64,000 nt of DNA from ZC4RG25 sp023428365 (GTDB taxonomy: Bacteria > Pseudomonadota > Alphaproteobacteria > Rhizobiales > Hyphomicrobiaceae). The stretch lies in NCBI GenBank assembly GCA_050283925.1, contig JBNOAI010000004.1:62001-126000 (forward strand). The letters are read 5' to 3'. Shown here one piece after another: positions 54,571 through 62,648 of the stretch. The notes beneath the pieces are model-generated. The model was not told the origin of the DNA. It was given only the letters and a program-made list of their open reading frames with translations, and did not search any database. Made by a program: the position numbers and the translations under genes. Each line of letters starts with the position of its first letter. Within the stretch, counting starts at the first letter, position 1.

Positions 54571-55002
54571 CTATTGGCGGGCAATCCGCAGCGCCGCATC
54601 GAGGGCAGAAAAATAACCATCGAGGCCCAGCCCGAGGATAACGCCCTTGGCTGCTGATGCGGTTACAGAGTGAATATTGCGGGCATAGTGGTTGGTCAGA
54701 TGGATCTCAACCACGGGCACCTTGATCCCGAGCATGCAATCACGCAGCGCATATCCTGCATATGAAAAACCGCCGGGATTGAGCACGATTGCGTCGACGC
54801 CGCTGCGATGAGCTTCCTGCAGCCGTTCGATCGCCTCGCCCTCGATGTTGGAATACACGATCTCAATTTCGTATCCGTTCGCGGCAGCGTGACTGCGAAG
54901 TTTCTCATCCAGTTCCGCCGCGGTCGTCTTCCCGTACACTTCCGGTTGGCGAATTCCGAGCCAGTTCAGATTAGCTCCTTGTAGTACGAGTATTCTCGTC
55001 AC
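54571..55002 (-). CDS. Type II 3-dehydroquinate dehydratase-like protein (divergent AroQ)
   Basis: The 143-residue product has the AroQ fold marks GANLNWLGIRQPEVYG (Asn, Arg and Tyr kept), IVYSNIEGEAIERLQEA, VLNPGGFSYAGYALRD and VEIHLTNHYAR. Two positions used for substrate binding in known AroQ look changed: the His of the usual THTS stretch is Tyr, and the second Arg of the lid motif is Ser. It may be a catabolic dehydroquinase or act on a related beta-hydroxy-carbonyl ring. It overlaps the upstream tetR gene by 4 bp, which ties it to the neighbouring transporter and oxidoreductase cluster and not to aromatic amino-acid synthesis. Confidence 0.85.
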   Translation of the reverse strand: MTRILVLQGANLNWLGIRQPEVYGKTTAAELDEKLRSHAAANGYEIEIVYSNIEGEAIERLQEAHRSGVDAIVLNPGGFSYAGYALRDCMLGIKVPVVEIHLTNHYARNIHSVTASAAKGVILGLGLDGYFSALDAALRIARQ

Positions 55003-55733
55003 CGTTTTCTCCCTGCTTTCACTGTAGGTGCCTTGGTTTGTTTTTTGCGTCCGTTTCCATTTCCCCCATTTCCCCCATCTGCCCCATAAGCGGCCTGAAC
55101 AGTCCGGAGAAATGAAGGATAGAGAATATCCAGGCGATCGAAGTTTCCGGCGTCCTGCGTGATGGTGCCGGCCGCGTTGACGATGCTGACTGCCTGCACG
55201 ACGATCTCCGTCACCGGTGCGGTAGATTTGATCTCGCTGCGCTGCATCGCGCTTCTGACGCCCGCTTCGATGTCGGATGACAGTACGCGAGCAAACCTCT
55301 GTAGCGTGGAACGGGCCTTTTCCCCGATGACGTCACTGTCATTGCGCATGCGGGTGATCAGGCTCCAATGCTTGCCTCCCGGGCCACGATTGAATTTCGT
55401 GTAGCGCTCGCGATTGAAAGCGTGGATGCCTTTGACTTTCTCCGCGAAGGTGCGCGTGTCGTCGCGCCAGATGCCCGCCATGCGTGCCAGGGTGCCGTTG
55501 ACATAATCCTCAAGGACCTCCTCCAGCAGCTTCTGCTTGTTGCCGAAGTGGTAGTGGATATTGGCGCGGGTGATGCTGAGTTCGGAGGCAATGTCGCCGA
55601 AGCTGACACCGCGATAACCATGGCAGATAAAAAGGTCGGTCGCTGTGGACTTGATCTTCTCGCGCATGCTTTCGCGTGGGCGCGCGCGGTCGGGCCGGTT
55701 CACCAAGGCAATTTCCTGTTGCTGTACAGGCAT
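54999..55733 (-). CDS. TetR/AcrR family transcriptional regulator
   Basis: The 244-residue protein has an N-terminal helix-turn-helix (MREKIKSTATDLFICHGYRG, then FGDIASELSITRANIHYHFG) at about residues 22-70, and a helical ligand domain. The tail is Gly/Asn repeats (GGNGGNGN) and Lys. It probably represses the divergent ABC-transporter operon and its own operon with the AroQ-like gene. Two inverted repeats in the shared intergenic region are candidate operators. Confidence 0.9.
   Translation of the reverse strand: MPVQQQEIALVNRPDRARPRESMREKIKSTATDLFICHGYRGVSFGDIASELSITRANIHYHFGNKQKLLEEVLEDYVNGTLARMAGIWRDDTRTFAEKVKGIHAFNRERYTKFNRGPGGKHWSLITRMRNDSDVIGEKARSTLQRFARVLSSDIEAGVRSAMQRSEIKSTAPVTEIVVQAVSIVNAAGTITQDAGNFDRLDILYPSFLRTVQAAYGADGGNGGNGNGRKKQTKAPTVKAGRKR
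55051..55086. repeat. Short 9-nt tandem repeats in the tetR 3' end
   Basis: Copies of a unit like CCATTTCCC, three complete or nearly so, encode the Gly-Gly-Asn repeats near the regulator C-terminus. Confidence 0.5.
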
Positions 55734-55842
55734 GTTCTCATGAGCCTTTGAGCTTGGGGCAGCCCTTATTGCATTGCAGAACCGAAGGTCGCGAGCAAGG
55801 ATTTGCTACGCATAGGAGACCCCTGCCGATGGTTGCAGGGTG

Positions 55843-55885
55843 GTTCGTCGTATGGTACGAACACACTGACTTACGTGCAAGTCAG
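55843..55885. promoter_or_regulatory. Two palindromes, candidate TetR operators
   Basis: GTTCGT-N8-ACGAAC (55843-55862) is followed after three bases by CTGACTT-N6-AAGTCAG (55866-55885), each spanning 20 bp. They lie in the 424-bp region between the divergent tetR and binding-protein genes, about 110 bp before the tetR start. The rest of that region (55734-56157) holds a direct GTCAGGGGA repeat at 55881 and 55900, a lone TTGACA at 56028 and no gene. Confidence 0.5.
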
Positions 55886-56157
55886 GGGACGTGCATGAGG
55901 TCAGGGGAGGTCGTTGGCGGCGCATGCTTGCGATCATGTTCAGTGTGCAGAGCGATATGCCGTTCGCCGAATTCGTCATCACCGACGTTTCGACGTGGCG
56001 CGCCTGCGTTCCCGTTGAACATTCAGATTGACATCGCGCAACCCTGACGCCGTAAGGCGGCATGTCGCGGGAGTAACGAGACTATAGCCTTCCAAAACAA
56101 AGAGTTTTAATGGAGAGCTGTGTGGCTCTCAGCTAACTGCAAAAGGGAGATGTGTAA

Positions 56158-57504
56158 ATGAAGCGAAAGAACTGGCTGCTCGGAGCAGCTGCTGCCATCG
56201 GAGTGGCGGCCGCTGGTATGAGCGCGCAGGCGGCCGATAAAGTCGTCAATATCTGGCATACCGAGCCGAACCCGGCGACGAAGGCCGCTGTCGACGAGAT
56301 CATCAAGGATTTCGAGAAGGCCAATCCTGGTATCAAGATCGTCCAGGAAGCCATCGGCTGGGGTGACCTCGACAAGAAGATGCAGGCTGCTTTGGCGTCG
56401 GGCGCTTTCCCCGAGGCTGCGCATGGCCAGACCTATGTTGAGCGCTCTCTGTCGGCCAAGGGGCTTCTGCGCCCGCTCAACGACGTGATCGAGTCGATCG
56501 GCGAGGACGACATCTTCGATGTCGTGAAGAAACTCGACTACAATCCGAAGGACAAGAAATACTACGGTCTGGCCCACGCCGTTGGCGTCGACCTGATGGT
56601 TTACCGCAAGGATTTCTTCCGCGATGCTGGCCTGGATCCCAACAAGGCTCCGGCAACTTTCGCTGAATTCAAGGACATGATGGTCAAGCTGACCGACAAG
56701 AGCAAAGGCCGCTATGGTCTGAGCCTCGCCGGCCCCGGCTTCTTCATGAACGAAGACCTTTATATGTGGGTTGGCTCGAATGGTGGCCGCCTGTTCGACG
56801 AGAACGGCCGTCCGACCTTCACCGAGAAGCCCGTTATCGAGGTTCTGCAGTTCTGGAAGGAGCTGAATGACTGCTGCTTGGCGCCTGATTGGCTGAGCCG
56901 CGACTACCTCGCCACCTTCGCTGATCTTGCAACGGGCAAGACTGCGCTGATCATGGGTTGGGGCCGTGGCAGCGGCTACTTCGAGCAGTACGCTCCGGAG
57001 CTGGTTGCCAAGGGTGACATCGGCGTGTTCGAAACGAAGCCGATCGGTCCGTCGGGCAAGAAGTCACTGACGCAGTTCGATAGCGAGCCGTGGATGATCT
57101 TCAAGGATTCGAAGAATCCGGAAGAGGCTGCTGCGTTCTTGAAGTTCTTCTACAAGCCGGAGAACTACATCAAGTACATCAAGTCAGTTCCTGTTCACTT
57201 CTTCCCGATCACCAAGTCGCTCCGCACCAATCCGGAATACCTGGCGATCCCGGACATCAAGAAGTGGGGTTTCTGGACCGACGCTCAGCATAAGGTGATT
57301 GAGAACGACGAGCCGAAGCCGGTCATGATCACCGAGTGGGACGATCTTGATCTGCCGTTCATCGCCGAGATCGCCGGCTCTACCATCCTGATCGACATGG
57401 TCACTGACGTCGTGAAGGGTGGCAAGACGCCGGAAGAGGCCGCGAAGCGGGCTCAGGGCCGCGCCGAAACGCTGATCACCCAGCTCGGCTACAAGAAGTG
57501 GTAA
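56158..57504 (+). CDS. Sugar-type ABC transporter substrate-binding protein
   Basis: The 448-residue family 1 binding protein has a signal peptide (residues 1-25, cleavage after SAQA) and typical segments VNIWHTEPNPATKAAVDE, KYYGLAHAVGVDLMVYRKD and GKTALIMGWGRGSGYF. It feeds the two CUT1-like permeases downstream. The ligand is unknown; the nearby oxidoreductases and AroQ-like enzyme suggest a cyclic polyol, sugar acid or similar rather than a common sugar. GGGAG precedes the ATG. It is divergent from tetR. Confidence 0.92.
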   Translation: MKRKNWLLGAAAAIGVAAAGMSAQAADKVVNIWHTEPNPATKAAVDEIIKDFEKANPGIKIVQEAIGWGDLDKKMQAALASGAFPEAAHGQTYVERSLSAKGLLRPLNDVIESIGEDDIFDVVKKLDYNPKDKKYYGLAHAVGVDLMVYRKDFFRDAGLDPNKAPATFAEFKDMMVKLTDKSKGRYGLSLAGPGFFMNEDLYMWVGSNGGRLFDENGRPTFTEKPVIEVLQFWKELNDCCLAPDWLSRDYLATFADLATGKTALIMGWGRGSGYFEQYAPELVAKGDIGVFETKPIGPSGKKSLTQFDSEPWMIFKDSKNPEEAAAFLKFFYKPENYIKYIKSVPVHFFPITKSLRTNPEYLAIPDIKKWGFWTDAQHKVIENDEPKPVMITEWDDLDLPFIAEIAGSTILIDMVTDVVKGGKTPEEAAKRAQGRAETLITQLGYKKW

Positions 57505-57545
57505 GCGCAGGATAGTTTTTCCTATCGCTTTCCGGTTTTGCTCCT

Positions 57546-57583
57546 CCCGCATCGAGCGCCACGCTCGATGCGGGACGGCTTTT
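57546..57583 (+). terminator. Strong hairpin between binding-protein and permease genes
   Basis: CCCGCATCGAGCG and CGCTCGATGCGGG form a perfect 13-bp stem with a 3-nt loop, then ACGGCTTTT. It probably ends or attenuates transcription so that binding protein is made in excess; some read-through must reach the permeases. Confidence 0.7.
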
Positions 57584-57608
57584 GAAGCTGTTTTTTTTAT
57601 TCGGTCCC

Positions 57609-58571
57609 ATGACGCAACCAAATGACATCGTCGCCGCGACGCAAGTTCCGACGCCCGTTATCAAAAAAGGGGTGATGCGAACACCGCGCCCACGGCGTAT
57701 GCCAGAGCATTGGTGGGGCTATGTCTTGTTGGCGCCTGCTGTTTTGATGGTGGCAGCGCTTATTCTGTATCCGGTCGGTTATTCCTTCTGGATCAGCCTC
57801 CATTCCAAGCACGCCTATATGCCGATCCAGACGTTCGTCGGGCTGGAGAACTATCGCTATTTCCTGTTCGAGGATGAGGAGTTCTGGCGGTCGCTCAAGC
57901 TCGGTTTCATCTTCACGATCGGCTCGCTTTTCTTCCAGGTTCTGGTCGGTGTCGGCGCGGCGCTGCTGCTCAACGAAACGTTCGTTGGTCGCGGATTCGT
58001 GCGCGCGCTCACGCTGTTTCCCTACATGCTGCCGACGATCGTTGTCGTGATCCTGATGCGCTGGATCTTCAATGATAGCTACGGCGTGTTGAAGTTCGCG
58101 CTGGAGTCCAGCGGTCTGATGGATCAGGCGATCGTCTGGTTCGATCCATCCAATGTCATGATGACGCTGATCCTGGTCAGCACCTGGCAGTTCTTTCCGT
58201 TCGTTGTGATTGGCGTTCTGGCGCGGCTGCAGAGCATCGATCAGGAGCTTTATTCGGCTGCGATGGTTGATGGTGCCGGTCCCTTCCGCCGCTTCATTTA
58301 CGTGACGCTGCCGCAGATCCGTGACGTCCTGTTCGTGATGATCCTGCTTCGTTTCATGTTCATGTTTACGAAGTTCGATCTCATTTATCTGTTCGCAGGC
58401 GCGGGCGGTCTCGGAAGTTTCGTGCGCACGCTGCCGATTTACACGTTCACGAAATCATTCGGTGAGCTTCAGGTCGGCATGGGTGCGGCGCTGTCCACCA
58501 TGATGTTCATGATGTTAGCGGTCTTCGCGATCTTCTATTTCAAAGCATTCCGTAAGGAAGAAAACGCATGA
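57609..58571 (+). CDS. ABC transporter permease, CUT1-type (MalF/UgpA-like)
   Basis: The 320-residue inner-membrane protein has six main membrane spans starting with YVLLAPAVLMVAALILYPVG. Its EAA loop (SIDQELYSAAMVDGAGPFRR) near residue 215 contacts the ATPase. The ATG at 57609 is preferred to a TTG at 57582 inside the T-run. Its stop overlaps the next permease start by 4 bp. Confidence 0.92.
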   Translation: MTQPNDIVAATQVPTPVIKKGVMRTPRPRRMPEHWWGYVLLAPAVLMVAALILYPVGYSFWISLHSKHAYMPIQTFVGLENYRYFLFEDEEFWRSLKLGFIFTIGSLFFQVLVGVGAALLLNETFVGRGFVRALTLFPYMLPTIVVVILMRWIFNDSYGVLKFALESSGLMDQAIVWFDPSNVMMTLILVSTWQFFPFVVIGVLARLQSIDQELYSAAMVDGAGPFRRFIYVTLPQIRDVLFVMILLRFMFMFTKFDLIYLFAGAGGLGSFVRTLPIYTFTKSFGELQVGMGAALSTMMFMMLAVFAIFYFKAFRKEENA

Positions 58572-59407
58572 GCCCGAAACTCACGAGCCTGTTTGCGTGG
58601 GTTGGCCGTTATTCGGCAGCCTTCATTCTCGTCATGCTATGCGGCTTCCCCTTGCTCTGGATGTTCCTGACGTCCATCAAGCCGGACCGGGAAATTCTGA
58701 CTGCTATTCCGACCTTCTGGACGAGCGAGCCGACATTCGGTTCTTACACGCGGTTGTTCGAGCAAACGAAGTTCTGGATCTACTTCAAGAACTCACTGAT
58801 CGTAGCCGGTGGCACGACGCTTCTGACCATCGTCGTTGGCAGCTTGGCGGCCTACGCCATCACACGCTTCGCATTCAGGGGGCGTAACTTCATCGCCGGC
58901 GGCATGCTGTTCACCTACATGTTCGCGCCGATCATGATCGTCATTCCATTCTACATCATGATGCGGCAGGCGGGCCTGACCAATTCGCACTTGGGCCTGA
59001 TCCTCGCATACACGACATTCTGCTTGCCGTTCTGCATGTGGCTGTTGCGGTCGTTCTTCCAGTCGATCCCGATTGATTTGGAGGAGGCCGCGATGATCGA
59101 TGGTTGCTCGCGGCCACAGGCGGTTTTGCGGGTCATTTTCCCGCTTGCCCTGCCTGGCGTGATTGCAGTTTCGATCTTCACCTTCATCGTCGCGTGGAAT
59201 GACTATCTGTTCGCGCGGGTTTTGATCGGCGCTGACGATCTCAAAACGCTGCCCGTAGGTATTCAGGATCTTTATGAGTCCACAGTCACGGACTGGGGCA
59301 TGGTGATGGCGGCCGGCGTGATGATCTCAATTCCGGCGTTGTTGTTCTTCCTGGCGGTTCAGCGTTACCTGATCGCGGGTTGGGGCGCGGGCGCGGTCAA
59401 GGGATAG
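58568..59407 (+). CDS. ABC transporter permease, CUT1-type (MalG/UgpE-like)
   Basis: The 279-residue permease has six membrane spans and the EAA loop PIDLEEAAMIDGCSRPQAVL near residue 170. It pairs with the preceding permease. No ATP-binding gene follows in the cluster, so an ATPase from elsewhere must be shared, as MsmX-type ATPases are. It ends about 100 bp before the FAD enzyme on the same strand. Confidence 0.92.
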   Translation: MSPKLTSLFAWVGRYSAAFILVMLCGFPLLWMFLTSIKPDREILTAIPTFWTSEPTFGSYTRLFEQTKFWIYFKNSLIVAGGTTLLTIVVGSLAAYAITRFAFRGRNFIAGGMLFTYMFAPIMIVIPFYIMMRQAGLTNSHLGLILAYTTFCLPFCMWLLRSFFQSIPIDLEEAAMIDGCSRPQAVLRVIFPLALPGVIAVSIFTFIVAWNDYLFARVLIGADDLKTLPVGIQDLYESTVTDWGMVMAAGVMISIPALLFFLAVQRYLIAGWGAGAVKG

Positions 59408-59510
59408 TGCGAAAAACCTAAAGTGAATGGCAGAACTGCAGTTGGGCGACTGGTCCGGCTACTGTTCTGCGCGCAAATTCGCGATGAACGAAATATCGAG
59501 GATATCCAAC

Positions 59511-61058
59511 GTGTCTGGCACTGAAGCGGATGTCGTCGTCGTGGGCGGCGGCGGAGCAGGGCTTGCGGCAGCTATCGAGGCTGCGCGGCTGGGTAGGACG
59601 GTCATCCTGCTCGAGAAAAATCCGGAGATCGGCGGCACGACTGGTCGATCGGTCGGCTCCATCACCTCCAGTTCGACGCCGTTTCAAGCCAAGAAAGGCA
59701 TCGTCGATACACCGCAGGCCCACTTCGAGGATATGGCGCTGTTCGCCAAGCTCGCCGGTCACGATCCCGATGTGAAGGATAATCTCGAACTGCGTCGGCT
59801 GCTGGTCGAGCACTCTCCGGACACGATCAACTGGCTGACGGATATGGGCATCGTGTTCTTCGGGCCGATGGCCGAGCCGCCGCATCGCGTGCCGCGGATG
59901 CACAACATCCTGCCGAACTCGCGCAGCTATATCTATCACCTCGAAAAGCGGGCGCGGCATCTGGGTGTCGACATTCGAACGAACGCGCGTGCCATCGAGA
60001 TCCTGCGCACCGGCAATCGCGTAACGGGCGTCGCCTGCGAAGTCTCCGGCGCGGCGCAGCGGTTTACGGCGCGCTCCGGCGTCATATTGGCGGCTGGTGA
60101 TTACAGTTCCGGTCAGGAGCTCAAAAGCGCCTACCTCGATGCGGATCGCGCGGACATTGAAGGCATCAACGAGACGAGCACAGGAGACGGGCAGCGGCTT
60201 GCTGTGGCCGTTGGCGCTCAGATGGTTAATGGCGACGTCGTGTATGGCCCGGAAATCCGCTTCGTAGCGCCGCCGAAGCGCAAGCTGATCGCAATGATCC
60301 CGCCGTGGCGTCCTGTTGGTTTGTTCATGCGCTGGTCGCTTGAGTACATGCCGTCCTGGCTGCTGCGCCCGTTCCTCATGATGTTCGTCACGACGTTTCT
60401 CGCACCGTCGAACAAGTTGTTCGAGGAGGGCGCCATCCTGGTCAACAAAAAGGGTGAGAGGTTCGTCGACGAAACGAACAGGCCGCAGTTCGCCATTCCC
60501 AAGCAGCCGGATCGCGTCGCCTACCTCATTATGGATGATGAGATCGCGCGCAAGTTCGAAGCTTGGCCGAATTTCGTTTCGACAGCGCCCGGCGTGGCCT
60601 ATGCCTACCTCGCCGACTACAAGCGCAATCGCAAGGACGTCTACGCCAGCGCTGCCTCGCTCGACGAGTTGGCGCAGAAGGTCGGCATCCCGCCCGCGCA
60701 ACTGCGCGAGACGATCGATAAGCACAACGCCAATCTTCCAGCCGGCAAGCCTGCGATCCGCCAGGGACCGTTCCACGTGCTCGGGCCAGCCAAAAGCTGG
60801 ATTCCAATTACGGATGGGTCGCCACGGGTATCGTCCCGTCTGGAAATCCTGGACCGCAACGGGAAGCCGATTCCCGGCCTGTACGGAGCGGGTTCGAGCG
60901 GTCAGGGCGGCGTATTGCTGGAAGGCCATGGCCACCATCTCGGTTGGGCTCTGACTTCCGGGCGACTGGCAGGAAAGTTTGCAGCGTTCGGCCCGCAGGA
61001 AGATGCGGAAGCGATTTCACTTTCCGCAAGTCCGACTGCGTCGACGCAAATTCACTGA
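59511..61058 (+). CDS. FAD-binding dehydrogenase (fumarate reductase / 3-ketosteroid dehydrogenase-like)
   Basis: The roughly 515-residue flavoprotein has the dinucleotide motif VVVVGGGGAGLAAAIEAARLG near its start, ILLEKNPEIGGTTGRSVGSI, and the C-terminal FAD block GLYGAGSSGQGGVLLEGHGHH. It belongs to the FAD_binding_2 family, whose members reduce alkenes or introduce a double bond next to a ketone. GTG 59511 has GAGGAT nine bases upstream; ATGs at 59427 and 59484 are in frame and lack a clear site. Next to an SDR and an AroQ-like protein, desaturation of a ring ketone is a reasonable guess. Confidence 0.87.
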   Translation: MSGTEADVVVVGGGGAGLAAAIEAARLGRTVILLEKNPEIGGTTGRSVGSITSSSTPFQAKKGIVDTPQAHFEDMALFAKLAGHDPDVKDNLELRRLLVEHSPDTINWLTDMGIVFFGPMAEPPHRVPRMHNILPNSRSYIYHLEKRARHLGVDIRTNARAIEILRTGNRVTGVACEVSGAAQRFTARSGVILAAGDYSSGQELKSAYLDADRADIEGINETSTGDGQRLAVAVGAQMVNGDVVYGPEIRFVAPPKRKLIAMIPPWRPVGLFMRWSLEYMPSWLLRPFLMMFVTTFLAPSNKLFEEGAILVNKKGERFVDETNRPQFAIPKQPDRVAYLIMDDEIARKFEAWPNFVSTAPGVAYAYLADYKRNRKDVYASAASLDELAQKVGIPPAQLRETIDKHNANLPAGKPAIRQGPFHVLGPAKSWIPITDGSPRVSSRLEILDRNGKPIPGLYGAGSSGQGGVLLEGHGHHLGWALTSGRLAGKFAAFGPQEDAEAISLSASPTASTQIH

Positions 61059-61070
61059 GGACAACAGCAC

Positions 61071-61841
61071 ATGTACAAATTCGACGGTAAGGTAGCTCTC
61101 GTGACGGGAGCTGCATCGGGTATCGGCCGCGCCATCGCTGTGCGGCTTGCTCAAGAGGGCAGCGACGTTGCCGTGCTCGACATTGATTTGGCAGGGGCCG
61201 AGGAAACCGCGGCGCTGGTGGCCAAGGAAGGCCGCCGCTCCATGGCTGCGAAGGTCGATGTCGGCGAGTGGGAGCAGGTGAACGCGGGTGTTCAGAACGT
61301 CATCGCGAAGCTCGGCAAAATCGATTTCCTTTATAACAACGCCGGTGTCGTTCGGGTCGGTTCGATCGCCGAGACTTCGATCGAGGACTGGAAGCTGTGC
61401 TACCGCATCAATGCCGATGGCGTGTTCTACGGCTGCAGAGCTGTCGTTCCGCATATGCTTGAGCGCGGCTCCGGCAAGATCATCAATACCGCATCCTGGT
61501 TCGGCAAGATCGGCAAGGCGTCTTACGGCGCCTACTGCTCTTCAAAGTTTGCCGTCATCGGCATTACCCAGACGCTGGCGGCCGAGCTTGCTCCGCACAA
61601 GATCAACGTCAATGCGATTTGCCCCGGCACGATCGTTGAAACGCGCATGCGTGACGAAGCCGACAAGAAGTCCGTCGAGCAGGGGCTGAAAACCGCGAAA
61701 GAGCGTGAGGCGGTTATTCCGATCGGCCGCGTGGGCGTGCCGCAGGATATCGCCCGAGTCGCGGTGTTCCTCGCCTCGGAGGAAGCCAGCTACATGACGG
61801 GTCAGTCGATCAATGTCACTGGCGGACTTTGGATGCACTGA
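61071..61841 (+). CDS. Short-chain dehydrogenase/reductase
   Basis: The 256-residue classical SDR has the NAD(P) motif TGAASGIGR (12-20), structural NNAG near residue 89, Ser in INTAS near 142 and catalytic YCSSK near residue 155. An Asp after the second strand (VLDID) favours NAD. It should oxidise a hydroxyl of the transported compound. It follows the FAD enzyme by 12 bp and ends the operon at a long hairpin. Confidence 0.92.
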   Translation: MYKFDGKVALVTGAASGIGRAIAVRLAQEGSDVAVLDIDLAGAEETAALVAKEGRRSMAAKVDVGEWEQVNAGVQNVIAKLGKIDFLYNNAGVVRVGSIAETSIEDWKLCYRINADGVFYGCRAVVPHMLERGSGKIINTASWFGKIGKASYGAYCSSKFAVIGITQTLAAELAPHKINVNAICPGTIVETRMRDEADKKSVEQGLKTAKEREAVIPIGRVGVPQDIARVAVFLASEEASYMTGQSINVTGGLWMH

Positions 61842-61847
61842 GGGGAT

Positions 61848-61880
61848 TGTTCGGGGGCTGCGATGGGCAGCCCCCGAACA
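61848..61880. terminator. Hairpin between convergent genes
   Basis: TGTTCGGGGGCTGC and GCAGCCCCCGAACA make a perfect 14-bp stem with a 5-nt loop, seven bases after the SDR stop and before the stop of the convergent DUF883 gene. No T-tract on either side, but the position fits a bidirectional transcript end. Confidence 0.6.
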
Positions 61881-61889
61881 GCTTGACGG

Positions 61890-62423
61890 CTAGCGAACCG
61901 CGTTCGACAGCCGGTCTGCGAGATGGCGAGCGGTTTTCTCGCCGGCCGATGCGACGGTTGACGCGGTCGAACGCGAGCTTTCAAGCAAGCTTGAGAGAAT
62001 GCCCGCTAACCGGTCCAGTAATGCCGGATCCGAAGCGCGCTCCAGGCTGTGCTGAGCCTGCGACCTTCCCGATTCGATTGCGTCTCGCACGGTCTCGGCG
62101 AGACGGTCGAACTCTCTGCGCGAGCCAGCTGCGAATCCACGATGACGGGGTGAACTCCTCCCGGGAATCATGACGCCGACGAGGAAACCTACGCCCAAGG
62201 CAATGCCGAGAGCAGGCAGCGGATTCTGTCTCACCAGCTCCTGAGTGTCCTCAGCTGCGTGAATGGCGCGATCCTTTATCGCCCCAGCATTGTCCGCGAC
62301 GCTGTCCTGAGCTTGCTCGGCCAGGCGTGCGAGTTCTGTCTTCAGCCCTTGGATCATCTCGGCAACGTCATCGAGACGGTGTGACTGCTGTTCTTCCATT
62401 CCGGACTTGTCAGAAGTGGCCAT
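61890..62423 (-). CDS. DUF883/ElaB-YqjD-like membrane-associated stress protein
   Basis: The 177-residue protein has an amphipathic helical N-terminus (LDDVAEMIQGLKTELARLAE), an Asp/Ala/Glu-rich middle, a hydrophobic segment LPALGIALGVGFLVGVMIPG near residues 69-88 and a basic, helical C-terminal part. ElaB/YqjD proteins bind the inner membrane and can tether ribosomes in stationary phase. A consensus general-stress promoter lies just upstream, matching that role. Confidence 0.83.
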   Translation of the reverse strand: MATSDKSGMEEQQSHRLDDVAEMIQGLKTELARLAEQAQDSVADNAGAIKDRAIHAAEDTQELVRQNPLPALGIALGVGFLVGVMIPGRSSPRHRGFAAGSRREFDRLAETVRDAIESGRSQAQHSLERASDPALLDRLAGILSSLLESSRSTASTVASAGEKTARHLADRLSNAVR

Positions 62424-62472
62424 TCAGGTCTCCGAGTTCCGCGGTCTTGATCGAGTTTCCGGTTAAGTAAAA

Positions 62473-62498
62473 AACGTCGATGGGCTATTTTCGGTTCC
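62473..62498 (-). promoter_or_regulatory. Sigma-EcfG-type general stress promoter
   Basis: On the minus strand GGAAC, 17 bases and CGTT (then TTTT) fit the alphaproteobacterial EcfG consensus exactly. It is 50 bases before the DUF883 start. Confidence 0.65.
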
Positions 62499-62532
62499 GT
62501 GCTGTCGGTTGCCGCAGCGACCAATAATCATC

Positions 62533-62554
62533 TTTGATATTAAACGGTATCAAA
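62533..62554. promoter_or_regulatory. 7-bp inverted repeat in the divergent promoter region
   Basis: TTTGATA, 8 bases, TATCAAA could be an operator for the sensor-protein gene at 62649 or the DUF883 gene. No cognate regulator is visible. Confidence 0.35.
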
Positions 62555-62648
62555 CGGCTTCGATCCGCGTTTTGTAGTCAGGAACAAAGCATTGCCGACC
62601 TTGGCATAGTAAAAACGTGGACCTGTTATCGGTGTCTGGGAGGGCATC

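Noticed and set aside
55734..56157. Possible small genes in the tetR-binding-protein gap
   Set aside because: Short frames at 55676-56047 and 55806-56063 have no ribosome site and cross the putative operators.
57582..57608. TTG start for the first permease
   Set aside because: It falls in the T-run after the hairpin with no ribosome site; the ATG at 57609 gives a normal permease N-terminus.
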